From Marinomonas arctica (GTDB lineage: Bacteria; Pseudomonadota; Gammaproteobacteria; Pseudomonadales; Marinomonadaceae), in the NCBI RefSeq assembly GCF_003259225.1, contig NZ_QHJF01000019.1:1-64000 (forward strand): a stretch of DNA of 64,000 nt, written 5' to 3'. A program made the translations under genes and the position numbers. The notes under the pieces were generated by a model. The model made no database searches, was not told the DNA's origin, and saw nothing but the letters and a program-made list of their open reading frames with translations. Shown piece after piece: positions 16,976-26,353 of the stretch. How positions within the stretch are numbered: position 1 is the first letter of the stretch; each line of letters starts with the position of its first letter.

Positions 16976-18508
16976 TTATTGTTTTTCAATGAATAAATCT
17001 CCTAGGTGTGGGTAGTTTTGATCATTGACTATGTCTTGTATTTTGACATTGTCTTTTGCCGCCCAGATCAATGACTGCCAGTAAAGAGGGACAATGGCCG
17101 CATCATTGTAAAGTGTTCTTTCTATCTGCTGCAAAAGCCGTAAACGTCTTTCTGGGTTCATTTCTCTATTAGCTTGACGAATATCATCATCAATACTGGG
17201 TTGGCAATATTCGCTGGCATTATAAGCACCTAAGCCCGTTTTGGCATCCGTACAGGCGATAATAAATTCAAATAAGTTGTTCGAGTCCATGGTGTCTGAC
17301 TGCCAACCCAGCATCATCATATCGGCACTGCGGTTATCAAACTCTTTGAAATATTGTGCTTTAGGTAAGGTTTTTAAATCCACTGTGATATTGATTCGGG
17401 CCAACATGGCGGTGATGGCTTGGGCGACTTTTTCGTCGTTCATGTAGCGGTTGTTTGGTGCCATCATGCTGATACGAAAGCCTTTTTCGTAGCCGGCCTG
17501 CTTCATCAACTCCAGTGCCTTTGACACATTGTATTCAGGTTCTAGGCCATTAATATGCCCCAAAAATCGATCCGGACTTAATTGGCCTGCGGGTGTGGCG
17601 TAGCCTTTTAGGATTTTTTCGACAATGAGCGGTTTGTTGATGGCCAGGTTGATGGCTCTTCTTACCCTAACATCTTGCAATTCGACACGGCGCTTTTGAT
17701 TCATATGCAGCAGTAAAATACGCGTGCTGGGCAGTGTAACTAGTTGAATTCCTGGTATTTTTTTGGTTCGTTCTATGTCTATCGGTGACACAGGAAAAAT
17801 AAAATCCACATCGCCAGAGAGCAACGCTGCCAGCCGAGTCGAGTCCGCGTGAATGGGCGTTAGGATGATTTGATCGACATTGCCAGCGGTATCTTTATCC
17901 CAGTAATTGGGGTTGCGTTTAAGTTCCATGCGGCTGCCCAATTCACGATTCATGAGTATGAAGGGGCCAGTGCCGGAGACATGGCTAGAAGCGAAGGTTT
18001 CGCCGTATTTAATGATTTCGTCGTGGCCTTGGTAAAATGTCTTATCGAGTGGAAAGACATAGGTCATTATGTTGAGTAACAGAGGGTTGGTATAGGTCGT
18101 ATGAACGTCGATGGTGTAATCGTCTACCATAGAAACAGCGTCGATTGTGTCGAACATAGCACGAAAATCAGGCGACCTTTTTAACCGATGAATGGTGTAC
18201 ACCACGTCTTTTGCGGAAAACGGATTGCCATTGCTAAAGGTGACATCTTCGCGTAAATAAAAGCGCATGGTCTGAGCATCAAGCCGCTGCCACTTGGTAG
18301 CCAAACGGGGCTCAAATTGGCCATTTTGCTTCCATCGTATAAGCGGGTCGAAAACAAGGTGAGAAAATTGTAATGTGCTTTCTGACAGCTGCTCGTGTGG
18401 ATCCAATGAAACAGGGTCAGCGTCGAATGCCATTCTTAGGGTTGTTGCTGCCGCTTGATTCCATAAGATGAGAGCCAAGCAGCAGGTTATCATAACCTTT
18501 ATTTTCAT
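16976..18508 (-). CDS. dppA: Peptide ABC transporter periplasmic substrate-binding protein (DppA type)
   Basis: 510 residues. An N-terminal signal peptide (about 1-22, cleavage near AAA-TT) is followed by a family 5 extracellular solute-binding domain: FDADPVSLDPHEQ, LATKWQRLDAQTMRFYLREDVTFSNGNPFSAKDV and the closing EAIVPLYW-like segment DAAIVPLYWQSLIW. It captures peptides in the periplasm and delivers them to DppBC. First gene of the minus-strand operon by orientation; the insertion element between it and dppB may alter the stoichiometry of expression. Ligand could also be another oligopeptide-like solute. Confidence 0.9.
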   Translation of the reverse strand: MKIKVMITCCLALILWNQAAATTLRMAFDADPVSLDPHEQLSESTLQFSHLVFDPLIRWKQNGQFEPRLATKWQRLDAQTMRFYLREDVTFSNGNPFSAKDVVYTIHRLKRSPDFRAMFDTIDAVSMVDDYTIDVHTTYTNPLLLNIMTYVFPLDKTFYQGHDEIIKYGETFASSHVSGTGPFILMNRELGSRMELKRNPNYWDKDTAGNVDQIILTPIHADSTRLAALLSGDVDFIFPVSPIDIERTKKIPGIQLVTLPSTRILLLHMNQKRRVELQDVRVRRAINLAINKPLIVEKILKGYATPAGQLSPDRFLGHINGLEPEYNVSKALELMKQAGYEKGFRISMMAPNNRYMNDEKVAQAITAMLARINITVDLKTLPKAQYFKEFDNRSADMMMLGWQSDTMDSNNLFEFIIACTDAKTGLGAYNASEYCQPSIDDDIRQANREMNPERRLRLLQQIERTLYNDAAIVPLYWQSLIWAAKDNVKIQDIVNDQNYPHLGDLFIEKQ

Positions 18509-18729
18509 TATCTCTGTCTCTTTATTGGGTATGGCTTACACGCGATGACGGTGTGCTTTATCGAATTGCGTGAACACGATTTAGAAAGCATGACGATGAT
18601 CCTGACCATGTAGACGACCCAGCATTTTTGCAAAAAAATAAGTAAAAAGACAGCAAGAGCATCTTGTTTTGTCATATTAAGATGGAATTGTGTTTTATTT
18701 AAAGTATTTCGCCAGCTGCGTAGGTAAAT

Positions 18730-19329
18730 ATGAATTATTTTGCACATCTGCACATTGCCTCTATTACAAATACCTCTTGGGTTGGCAATTTATTGGGGGA
18801 TTTTCCAGTTGAACCCGCCAGTTTAGAGGCGGATTTGCTGGTGGGTTGGCGTTTGCACCAAAAAGTAGATGTCATGGTTGACCAGCACGAAGCCAGTGTG
18901 TTGTTTCGCTCTATGGCACGGAAGGGGCGTCGCCGATTTGCTGGGATTGTACAAGATATAGTCATGGATTACTGGCTCATTCAATATTGGTCAGATTTTA
19001 GCACGCAACCTCTGTCTGTGTTTTGTGAGCAAGCGGTATCAGGATTGGCGCTGGATAAGGAGCGAAGCCCTGATCGTTTAAAAAACATGATTTGTTCATT
19101 GGAGCGTGAAAATTGGTTGTCCAACTTGGGGACGTTAGACGGGGTTGAAAAAGCGATTCGTTCCATTATGCATCGTTGGCAACATGGGACGCATTTGCAA
19201 GGCTTTGTTGAGGAGCTGCCGAGTGTGATTGCTCAAGCAGAGGCGCCATTTTTACATTTGTATCCAGATCTCTTGGCGTATGTGCGACAAGAAATGAAAA
19301 AAACCGAGGCCACACACAGCCTCGGTTGA
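18730..19329 (+). CDS. acpH: Acyl carrier protein phosphodiesterase family protein
   Basis: 199 residues. AcpH family (DUF479): starts MNYFAHLHIA, then WVGNLLGDF, and has conserved His and Asp residues in the helical body (GWRLHQKVD, RRFAGIVQDIVMDYWL). AcpH hydrolyses the phosphopantetheine link of holo-ACP in E. coli. TAGGTAAAT precedes the ATG. Divergent from dppA. Its last ~10 codons overlap the terminator hairpin of a candidate antisense small RNA. Confidence 0.88.
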   Translation: MNYFAHLHIASITNTSWVGNLLGDFPVEPASLEADLLVGWRLHQKVDVMVDQHEASVLFRSMARKGRRRFAGIVQDIVMDYWLIQYWSDFSTQPLSVFCEQAVSGLALDKERSPDRLKNMICSLERENWLSNLGTLDGVEKAIRSIMHRWQHGTHLQGFVEELPSVIAQAEAPFLHLYPDLLAYVRQEMKKTEATHSLG

Positions 19330-19430
19330 ATGGACCCTTTAGCGATGTAAATCGCTGTGATCCGATCGAGAGAACAACCATATAAACGCTACAAGCTCAG
19401 TGCAGATTCTTTGCTTTCGTCTACATGGCG
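19297..19430 (-). ncRNA. Candidate FNR-dependent small RNA (FnrS-like in logic)
   Basis: Predicted transcript of ~130 nt on the minus strand, lying opposite the end of acpH. It ends in a strong rho-independent terminator: stem AACCGAGGC/GCCTCGGTT (19302-19310 with 19319-19327), 8-nt loop, and seven U. Upstream in the RNA is a second hairpin AGCGAT-TTAC-ATCGCT (about 19341-19356). No minus-strand coding gene explains the terminator. A -10 box TATACT and an FNR-like site are correctly placed upstream. Similarity to FnrS is by architecture (anaerobic promoter, similar length, terminator), not by alignment. Confidence 0.55.
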
Positions 19431-19436
19431 CAAATG

Positions 19437-19479
19437 AGTATAGAGCGTTTACGCCATACGTTGCCTTGATTTGGATCAG
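19437..19479 (-). promoter_or_regulatory. Class II FNR-type promoter for the small RNA
   Basis: An FNR/Anr-type box, TTGAT-TTGG-ATCAG (19466-19479, one mismatch from TTGAT-N4-ATCAA), is centred at 19472.5. On the minus strand TATACT (19442-19437) serves as -10, predicting a start near 19430. The box centre is then about 42 bp upstream, the standard class II activator position. No plus-strand promoter fits the same box as well. Confidence 0.5.
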
Positions 19480-19593
19480 ATTAGAGCGGGTTACTCAAAT
19501 TAAAGACGCTATAGCAGTATTTTCTCTATCTTGAGAAGAACTTATGGTAGAATCCGCCACCGAAAAAGACTTGGTTAGAATAGGAGTGTTAGG

Positions 19594-20622
19594 TTGAGCG
19601 TTCAGTGGTATCCAGGGCACATGAATAAAGCGCGTCGAGAAATCGAAGAGGTCATGACGCAAGTAGACATCGTGATTGAAGTGTTGGATGCCCGCATTCC
19701 TGATTCGAGTCAAAACCCGATGCTCAATACGCTGCGTGGGGATGTCCCTGTATTGCGTTTGTTGAATAAAAAAGACTTGGCAGATAAAACTCGTCTAGAC
19801 TTATGGTTAGAGCACTGGCGTGGCAGTGAGACGGTGTTAGCGCATCCGTTTTCCACTTTGGATAAAGCCGACGTGGCGAAAGTCAGTCAATGGGTGAGTC
19901 AAATGGTTCCCCATAGAGGCAGTGCTGAAAAGCCTATTCGAGCCATGATTGCCGGTATTCCCAACGTTGGTAAGTCGAGTTTGATGAACGCTTTATTAGG
20001 TCGTCGTGTTGCAAAAGTAGGTGACGAACCCGCGGTGACGAAGTCGCAACAAAAGCTGAAAGTAACGAATGGTTTTCAGATACTGGATACGCCGGGTATT
20101 TTATGGCCGAAAATTGAAAACCCTGATGCCAGTTATCGCTTGGCTGTGACAGGTGCCGTTCGTGCTACCGCTATTAATTATGAAGATGTTGCCTTGGTGG
20201 GTTTGAAGTTTTTTATTGCCGACTATTTAGATTCTCTTGTGACGCGTTATAAGTTAAAAGAGATTTCAGCGGATCCTTACGAGGTGCTCAAGGTTATTGG
20301 TTCCAAGCGCGGGGCGTTACGGGCTGGTGGTAAAGTCGACATGCATAAAGCGGCAGAAGTCTTTTTGAATGATGTAAGAACGGGGGCTATTGGGCCTTAT
20401 GTCATGGAAACGCCAGAGATGATTGCGCACGAAGAGCGTTTGGTTGAAGAAGCAAAAGCGAAAAAAGAAGCCGAACGACAAGCGAGGTTGGCTGCCGCTG
20501 TTCCACAACGCCAGCAAGCAATTAACCGTGCTTATCGAAATGCTCAAGCGACAGCTCAAGTAGAATCAACAGAACAAGTTCACACTATTCAGCAAGATGA
20601 GAACACAGATGACAAGCAGTGA
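19594..20622 (+). CDS. rbgA: Ribosome biogenesis GTPase RbgA/YlqF
   Basis: 342 residues. Circularly permuted GTPase: the G4 motif (LLNKKDLAD) precedes G1 (AGIPNVGKSS), and G3 is DTPG. Starts with the family signature (M)SVQWYPGHMNKARRE and helps assemble the 50S subunit. Start codon is TTG, supported by TAGGAG 7 nt upstream. The C-terminus is a charged, Ala/Gln-rich tail, longer than needed for the core fold. The following gene starts 11 bp after its stop. Confidence 0.92.
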   Translation: MSVQWYPGHMNKARREIEEVMTQVDIVIEVLDARIPDSSQNPMLNTLRGDVPVLRLLNKKDLADKTRLDLWLEHWRGSETVLAHPFSTLDKADVAKVSQWVSQMVPHRGSAEKPIRAMIAGIPNVGKSSLMNALLGRRVAKVGDEPAVTKSQQKLKVTNGFQILDTPGILWPKIENPDASYRLAVTGAVRATAINYEDVALVGLKFFIADYLDSLVTRYKLKEISADPYEVLKVIGSKRGALRAGGKVDMHKAAEVFLNDVRTGAIGPYVMETPEMIAHEERLVEEAKAKKEAERQARLAAAVPQRQQAINRAYRNAQATAQVESTEQVHTIQQDENTDDKQ

Positions 20623-20633
20623 GGTTCACGGTC

Positions 20634-21014
20634 ATGGATTATGAAATTGCCTTTGATCAGGACGAAAATGTTTATCGCATTTACACCGGATACGAGTTTG
20701 CCGCCATTGGTGAATGGGTTTCCGAATACGTGCGCGATCTAGAAAGTATTCAGCGGGTTTTAATGGCGGCTCGTTTAGCAGAAACGGCGAAAGAAGTGAC
20801 GGAGTTTAAACACGGTCCCTTTGATGTTGTGCTAAGTGAAGAAGGCGTCTCAGTGTCTAGGCAGATTGATCTTGATTCAGCGGAAGAAGAGATAAAAGCA
20901 ATGTTTGATAGTCAAGAAAGCTTTTATCAGACGTCAACCGACGGTATACAAGCAGAATGCGGTTTGGACGACTTAATTAATTTGATTGAAAATTGGCACG
21001 AAGTACTGCAATAA
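20634..21014 (+). CDS. yacL: YacL family protein (UPF0231)
   Basis: 126 residues. Begins MDYEIAFDQDENVYRIYTGYEFAAIGEWVSEYV, which matches E. coli YacL in layout, including the acidic middle and the C-terminal LDDLINLIENWHEVL helix. Function is unknown. I use the ATG at 20634, preceded by GAGG with 9-nt spacing, rather than a GTG that overlaps the rbgA stop. Likely co-transcribed with rbgA. Confidence 0.82.
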   Translation: MDYEIAFDQDENVYRIYTGYEFAAIGEWVSEYVRDLESIQRVLMAARLAETAKEVTEFKHGPFDVVLSEEGVSVSRQIDLDSAEEEIKAMFDSQESFYQTSTDGIQAECGLDDLINLIENWHEVLQ

Positions 21015-21099
21015 CCTTAACGTGTTAGGGGAGTTGTTCCTTGCGCTGGCTGGGTTTACACTAGTGCTTGTTTATTTTTTACGTTTTTAGGGAGCCGAT

Positions 21100-21699
21100 A
21101 TGCTCATCGAATTGGAAAAAGCCCGCACTCGAAACAATGTTGTTCGCATTTTTCGTGAAGAATTGGATGGACCAGATAGCTGGACTGACGGTTTTGTTGT
21201 GGATGCCAACGAAGAAATGGTTTTGCTCCAATTGGTGGATGACAGTGTTCGTCTTAATGGTTATCAAATTCTCTTTTTAGAGGATATTAGCGACTTTGCT
21301 CACCCCGCGCCGTTTAATGATTTTCAGAAGAAAGTCTTGGAACTTCGTGGCGAGGAAGTGACGGACCCTGAAGTGGATCTGGATGACTTGGCGGTATTGT
21401 TGATTGATATCAGCGAAGAATTTGGGCTTGTGACGCTGCATCGTGAAGAAGTTGAGCCTGACAGTTGCGAAATCGGACGCGTTGTTCGTGCCGATGCGGT
21501 GACCTATGAGCTAGAGGAAATTGGCTCTGATGCACGCTGGTTTGATGATACTTTTGAGTACGATTTGTACGATATCACGCGTATTGAGTTCGGTGGCGCC
21601 TACGAGGATGCGTTGTTGCTAGCAAACGATGCAATGGGCGATGACGCCTATGAACGCTCGGATGAATACCCTGATGACGGTATTGTAGACGAAGACTAG
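21100..21699 (+). CDS. Strongly acidic protein of unknown function
   Basis: 199 residues, rich in Asp and Glu, no signal peptide or membrane segment. The N-terminal part (WTDGFVVDANEEMVLLQLVDDSVRLNGYQILFLEDI) suggests a small beta-barrel, and a related strand pattern recurs in the second half (FGLVTLHREEVEPDSCEIGRVV ... YDITRIEFGG), so it may be a duplicated domain. I do not know a function for this family. It is preceded by GGAG with good spacing and followed by a rho-independent terminator, so it ends the rbgA-yacL unit or is on its own. Confidence 0.7.
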   Translation: MLIELEKARTRNNVVRIFREELDGPDSWTDGFVVDANEEMVLLQLVDDSVRLNGYQILFLEDISDFAHPAPFNDFQKKVLELRGEEVTDPEVDLDDLAVLLIDISEEFGLVTLHREEVEPDSCEIGRVVRADAVTYELEEIGSDARWFDDTFEYDLYDITRIEFGGAYEDALLLANDAMGDDAYERSDEYPDDGIVDED

Positions 21700-21726
21700 T
21701 GAATCACTCTTTTTCTAATTTATAGC

Positions 21727-21752
21727 AAAAACGCCTTAACGGGCGTTTTTTT
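21727..21752 (+). terminator. Rho-independent terminator after the acidic protein gene
   Basis: Stem AACGCC/GGCGTT (21730-21735 with 21742-21747), followed by a run of seven T; A-run on the 5' side. Ends the rbgA/yacL region before cti. Confidence 0.85.
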
Positions 21753-21851
21753 ATTTATATTGTCGTATTTATGTTGTTTTATTGGACGATCTTGGCGGTT
21801 TTTGATGACGTGTTTTGCGAATAAAACGAAATAAAAAATAGGAAGCTTTTT

Positions 21852-24206
21852 ATGTCTCGGTGGATAACCCTTTTTCTGGCATTGGTGCTTGTTTCTGGCT
21901 GTGCGGCGTACGCTACTCATCAGTTTGATTCTGTGTTTGGCGCGCAAGATACGGCAAACCGAACTGGTGATATCAATGACGAGGAAGCGGCTTTTTATAA
22001 TGAGCAAGTTAAGCCTATTTTAGACAGTCGTTGTGTCTCCTGTCATGCCTGTTACGATGCACCGTGTCAGTTGAAGTTGACGGCTGCAGGCGGGATTGAA
22101 CGAGGTGGCTCAAAAGAGCTGGTTTATGATGGTACTCGCTTATTAGCATCCTCTCCGACGCGTTTGTTTATTGATGCGAAAAGCCCCGATGAATGGCGGA
22201 CAAAAGGGTTTCATCCGGTTTTAAACGAACGTGAGCAATCGCCTTCCGCAAATTTGCAAGGTAGTTTGCTGTATCGTGCTGTTGCACTGCGCAAGAAACA
22301 GGGCGATTTTACGCAGCCGATTTTACCAGATAGCTATGATTTCTCGCTCGCTCGTGATCAGCAATGTGTCAGTATTGAGGAGTATCAGCAGTTTGAAAGA
22401 GATTACCCTAATTGGGGGATGCCTTATGGTCTTCCCGCGTTAAGTGACAACGAATATGATGTATTAACTCGGTGGTTGGCGAAAGGTGGCAAGATGCCAG
22501 AAGCCAAGCCTTTGCCTGTTAAGCTACAACAACAGGTGGCGTTATGGGAATCGCGATTAAATGGCGATGACCTTAAAGGCCAGTTGGTGTCTCGTTACAT
22601 ATATGAACATCTTTACTTATATAGTCTTTACTTGGGGGATGATAGCAGTGAAGACTTTCGCTTTCAGTTAGTGCGCTCTAAGACGCCGCCCGGCGAGCCA
22701 ATTGATCGCATTGCTACGCGTCGTCCATATGATTCTCCGGGGGTTGATCGTGTGTATTACCGACTTTGGGCTGACCCGGAAGTAAAGGTTCAAAAAAATC
22801 ATATTCCCATGCAGCTTGACGAAGCGAGGTATGCCCGCTGGCAGTCCTATTTTTATGGTAATGATTACGAGGTAACGAGAGACCCAGGATATGCGCCGGA
22901 AGTGGCGACAAATCCCTTCAGAGCCTTCCGTGAAATTCCTGCTTATGGACGTTATCGCTTTCTGTTGGATCACTCTCAGAAAACCATCATGTCATTTATT
23001 AAGGGCCCTGTGTGTCGTGGGCAAGTTGCTGTGAATGTGATTAATGAGCAATTTTGGGTGTATTTTCTTGATCCAGAAATTGCGTACAACAAAGGCTCAG
23101 CAGATTATTTAGAAGATCAAGTGCAGAATTTAGATTTGCCTGCTATTGGATCAAGTAACGCGCTATCACCCACTTCTTGGGTGACGTTTTCTGAACAACA
23201 AAAGTCGTATTTATCGGCGAAAGCCGCATTGATTGAATCGGAAGTGGGTAAGACCATTCCTTTGGATTTACGTGTTATCTGGGACGGTGATGGGAATAAT
23301 AGCAATGCGGTATTAACGGTTTTTCGGCACTTTGATAATGCCTCTGTCGTAAAGGGTATGGTTGGTCAGCATCCTAAAACGTCGTGGGTGATTGATTACC
23401 CTTTGTTAGAGCGCATTCATTACCTGTTAGTGGCGGGATTTGATGTTTACGGCAATGTGGGTCATCAATTGGTTACACGTTTGTATATGGACTTTTTGCG
23501 CATGGAAGGGGAGATGAATTTTTTACTTTTTTTGCCCAAGGAGGACCGAGAATCGATTCGGCAATATTGGTATCGGGGCGCTGATCAAACCATCAAAAAT
23601 TACATTTTTAGTGATTACATAAAAGTGGACAGTCAGTCTCAAGTTGAATACAGCACGGATGATCGTCAGTCTGAACTGTATGAGAAGCTTAGACATAAGC
23701 TGGCGGCCGTATTGGATCATAGTCATGACCTAGAGCAGAGCAAGTTGTCTGCGAATCAAATTGAAGCCTTGTATAAGCTTCAGTCTGTGCGTGGGGGCGG
23801 TTTGGTGCATTTACCCAATGTCGCGACAGTCTTAGTGACACAGCAAGGCGTGCCTTTGGACGTGATTAGTCTGATCCATAATAAGGCTCACGCTAATATA
23901 TCGAGCTTATTGGATGAAGAAGCAGCTCGTTTGCCAGAAGAAGATGGGGTGACGATTGCGAAAGGTGTATTAGGCGACTATCCAAATGTATTAATGCAAG
24001 TGGAAGAAAGTGAGTTGGTTGCTTGGGCTGATCAAGTTGCTAACCTTAAAACACAGGCGGATTATGCCGCCCTTCTTGATAGCTTTGGTATACGCAGGAC
24101 GCATCCAAATTTCTGGTTTGTGAGTGATGCAATCAGCAACTTAAATAAACTTGATCGTCCAAGAGAGAGCGGCATATTGGATTACAATCGCCTAGAGAAT
24201 AAATAA
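21852..24206 (+). CDS. cti: Fatty acid cis/trans isomerase
   Basis: 784 residues. Periplasmic cytochrome c-type enzyme that converts cis- to trans-unsaturated fatty acids in membrane phospholipids under solvent or heat stress. Heme-binding motif CVSCH at residues 61-65. The N-terminus has a hydrophobic helix ending LVSGC (Cys17), so it may be a lipoprotein. The remainder matches the Cti family (WGMPYGLPALS, YLYSLYLGDD, ATRRPYDSPGVDRVYYRLW, RFLLDHSQKTIMSFIKGPVCRGQ). TAGGAAGC precedes the ATG. Stands alone between two terminated regions. Confidence 0.93.
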   Translation: MSRWITLFLALVLVSGCAAYATHQFDSVFGAQDTANRTGDINDEEAAFYNEQVKPILDSRCVSCHACYDAPCQLKLTAAGGIERGGSKELVYDGTRLLASSPTRLFIDAKSPDEWRTKGFHPVLNEREQSPSANLQGSLLYRAVALRKKQGDFTQPILPDSYDFSLARDQQCVSIEEYQQFERDYPNWGMPYGLPALSDNEYDVLTRWLAKGGKMPEAKPLPVKLQQQVALWESRLNGDDLKGQLVSRYIYEHLYLYSLYLGDDSSEDFRFQLVRSKTPPGEPIDRIATRRPYDSPGVDRVYYRLWADPEVKVQKNHIPMQLDEARYARWQSYFYGNDYEVTRDPGYAPEVATNPFRAFREIPAYGRYRFLLDHSQKTIMSFIKGPVCRGQVAVNVINEQFWVYFLDPEIAYNKGSADYLEDQVQNLDLPAIGSSNALSPTSWVTFSEQQKSYLSAKAALIESEVGKTIPLDLRVIWDGDGNNSNAVLTVFRHFDNASVVKGMVGQHPKTSWVIDYPLLERIHYLLVAGFDVYGNVGHQLVTRLYMDFLRMEGEMNFLLFLPKEDRESIRQYWYRGADQTIKNYIFSDYIKVDSQSQVEYSTDDRQSELYEKLRHKLAAVLDHSHDLEQSKLSANQIEALYKLQSVRGGGLVHLPNVATVLVTQQGVPLDVISLIHNKAHANISSLLDEEAARLPEEDGVTIAKGVLGDYPNVLMQVEESELVAWADQVANLKTQADYAALLDSFGIRRTHPNFWFVSDAISNLNKLDRPRESGILDYNRLENK

Positions 24207-24359
24207 CCCGGTGGTTTATTGAAAAAGAGAGTGTCGTCTGTTTATGAGAATGGAAACTGGGCGACGCTTCTGCATTTTCTGCATGATTGTTGGCTTGTTC
24301 TCTCTCTAAAAGGACCCAAATAAAAGGTATATTCTTTATCACCTTATTGGGTAAGTATT

Positions 24360-25343
24360 ATGATTCCTTTTTCAATTCTTGATTTGGCTCCGGTTGCCGA
24401 TGGTTATTCTGTTGCCGATTCATTGGCGATGAGTCGCAGAATGGCGATGGCAGCAGAAGAAAACGGTTACGCGCGTTTTTGGTTGGCTGAGCACCATGGT
24501 ATGGCAGGCGTAGCCAGCTCTGCGACGTCGGTTGTGTTGTCTTACATAGGTGCTGCGACATCCACTATTCGCATTGGCTCGGGTGGTGTTATGTTGCCGA
24601 ATCATTCGCCTTTAGTGATCGCGGAGCAGTTTGGTACTCTGGCTGAGCTTTATCCGGGGCGAGTCGATTTAGGCCTAGGTCGCGCACCGGGGACGGACAT
24701 GCAAACAGCACGTGCTCTGCGCCGTAACATGGATGCCTCGGTGGACAGCTACCCAGATGATGTCCTAGAGCTGCAGCGTTTACTTGGTCAGGGAACGCAA
24801 GGGGTAATGGCGGTACCTGGGCACAATACTCATGTGCCCCTTTGGATGTTGGGTTCGAGTCTGTATAGCGCTCAAGTGGCGGCAGAATTTGGGTTGCCTT
24901 ATTCTTTTGCGTCGCATTTTGCGCCAGATCAATTGATTCAAGCGCTGACGGTTTATCGTCGAAACTTCAAGGCCTCCGAACAGCTTGCCAAGCCTCACAC
25001 AATGGCGGGTGTTATGGCGGTTGTGGCGGAGACGGATGAAGAGGCAAAGTACTTATTTACGTCGGCACAGCAACAATTTGTCAATTTGCGTCGTAACCGC
25101 AATTTACCCTTTTCAAAACCCGTCGACAATATGAATGAGATCTGGTCGCCGAGTGAAAAGCACATGGTTGAGCACATGTTGCAGTATGCCATGGTGGGAT
25201 CAAAAGAAAGTGTTGCGTTTCAATTGACGAGCTTTCTAGAGTTAACAAAGGTGGATGAACTGATTGTTTCTATGCCGATTCATGATTCGGAAGCGAGATT
25301 GAAATCGCTGCGCCTAATGGCCGAGATCCGAGATGGTCTTTAA
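24360..25343 (+). CDS. Luciferase-like flavin-dependent monooxygenase
   Basis: 327 residues, bacterial luciferase-like (LLM) fold. Typical motifs: [14 protein letters not shown] start, [35 protein letters not shown], and [16 protein letters not shown]. It resembles the YhbW-type group, which uses reduced flavin; the substrate is unknown. Single gene closed by a strong bidirectional terminator shared with the convergent acyltransferase gene. Confidence 0.88.
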   Translation: MIPFSILDLAPVADGYSVADSLAMSRRMAMAAEENGYARFWLAEHHGMAGVASSATSVVLSYIGAATSTIRIGSGGVMLPNHSPLVIAEQFGTLAELYPGRVDLGLGRAPGTDMQTARALRRNMDASVDSYPDDVLELQRLLGQGTQGVMAVPGHNTHVPLWMLGSSLYSAQVAAEFGLPYSFASHFAPDQLIQALTVYRRNFKASEQLAKPHTMAGVMAVVAETDEEAKYLFTSAQQQFVNLRRNRNLPFSKPVDNMNEIWSPSEKHMVEHMLQYAMVGSKESVAFQLTSFLELTKVDELIVSMPIHDSEARLKSLRLMAEIRDGL

Positions 25344-25381
25344 TGTTAAGTAATATGGCGGTTTAAAAAATCCTAGCCGTT

Positions 25382-25425
25382 AAAAAAGCCACTGGAAATT
25401 TGATGTTCTCCAGTGGCTTTTTTTT
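25382..25425. terminator. Bidirectional rho-independent terminator
   Basis: A 14-bp stem, AAAAAGCCACTGGA/TCCAGTGGCTTTTT (25383-25396 with 25409-25422), with T-runs on both strands. It lies between the convergent monooxygenase gene and the lpxL-type gene and touches the latter's stop codon. Confidence 0.9.
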
Positions 25426-26353
25426 ATTTGTCGTAAGGCGATGGATCGCCCGCAACAGGTTGTGTCTTAAAGCGTCGATGCGACCAATAATATTGCTCTT
25501 TTTTGGGTTCTATAACGGACTGCATTAATTCATTGATCCTGGTCGCGTTTTCAACATCGTCTTGGCTTGGATAGTTTTCCACTTCAGTCAAACTTAGATG
25601 ATAGCCCTTTTCGGTTCTACCATAATCATAAAGCACCACTGGCGCATTGGTCATGTTGGCGATACGTCCAATATGAGCGATGGTGGCACATTGGCGACCA
25701 TAGAATGGGGCGAAGACAGAGTTTCTTCGTCCATAATCTTGATCGACCGCGTACCAAACCGCTTTGTTCTGTTTCAGTGATTTCAGTACTTCTCGCATGT
25801 TGGTGCGTTCAATGGTTTTAGAAAAAATAGCTTGGCGCTGACGCTCCATGACCCAGTTCATGACTGGATTGGTCTGTAGTTTGTAGATGGGATGAACATC
25901 AATAAAGCGTGGCATCTGACCTCCGCAAATATCGAGAGAAGAAAAGTGTCCACTAATAAGTATGCAGCCGCGACCTTTGGCGAGCACTCGATCAATGACG
26001 TCTTGCCCTTCAAAAGTGACTCGTGAATGAAACTTAGCCTGGTTTTGGAACCAAGACGCGAATGTTTCAATTGTGCCTTTTCCTAGGCTTTCAAAGTGCG
26101 CTTTAGTTAACTTTTTTCGTTCTATTGCGCTCATGTCAGGGTAGCAGATTTTTAAGTTTACATCGCAAATGTGTCTACGTCTTTTCGCGATGGCATGCAG
26201 TGCCCGGCCAAGATATTTTCCTAGACCTTGTTGTAGCGACCAAGGTAGAAAGCTCAAGGCGTAGGCGATTCCCATAGCAAGCCAGCTTAACCAGTGCTTT
26301 GGGCCAAGGTAGTGAGTGATGCTTTCGTCTAACGTTGAGATTTTTTTAGCCAC
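25424..26353 (-). CDS. lpxL: Lipid A biosynthesis acyltransferase (LpxL/LpxM family)
   Basis: 309 residues. Transfers a secondary acyl chain to lipid A at the inner membrane. N-terminal membrane anchor (about 21-40) and the catalytic HX4D motif GHFSSLD (His136, Asp141). Also VDQDYG and FAPFYGR, typical of the family. It overlaps the Kdo kinase gene by 8 nt and is transcribed after it, so both act on the lipid A-Kdo core. LpxL versus LpxM specificity cannot be read from sequence. Confidence 0.88.
   Translation of the reverse strand: MAKKISTLDESITHYLGPKHWLSWLAMGIAYALSFLPWSLQQGLGKYLGRALHAIAKRRRHICDVNLKICYPDMSAIERKKLTKAHFESLGKGTIETFASWFQNQAKFHSRVTFEGQDVIDRVLAKGRGCILISGHFSSLDICGGQMPRFIDVHPIYKLQTNPVMNWVMERQRQAIFSKTIERTNMREVLKSLKQNKAVWYAVDQDYGRRNSVFAPFYGRQCATIAHIGRIANMTNAPVVLYDYGRTEKGYHLSLTEVENYPSQDDVENATRINELMQSVIEPKKEQYYWSHRRFKTQPVAGDPSPYDK

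Noticed and set aside
18508-18753. 81-codon minus-strand frame upstream of dppA
   Set aside because: Cys/Lys-rich random-looking translation, no ribosome-binding site, overlaps the start of acpH and the dppA leader.
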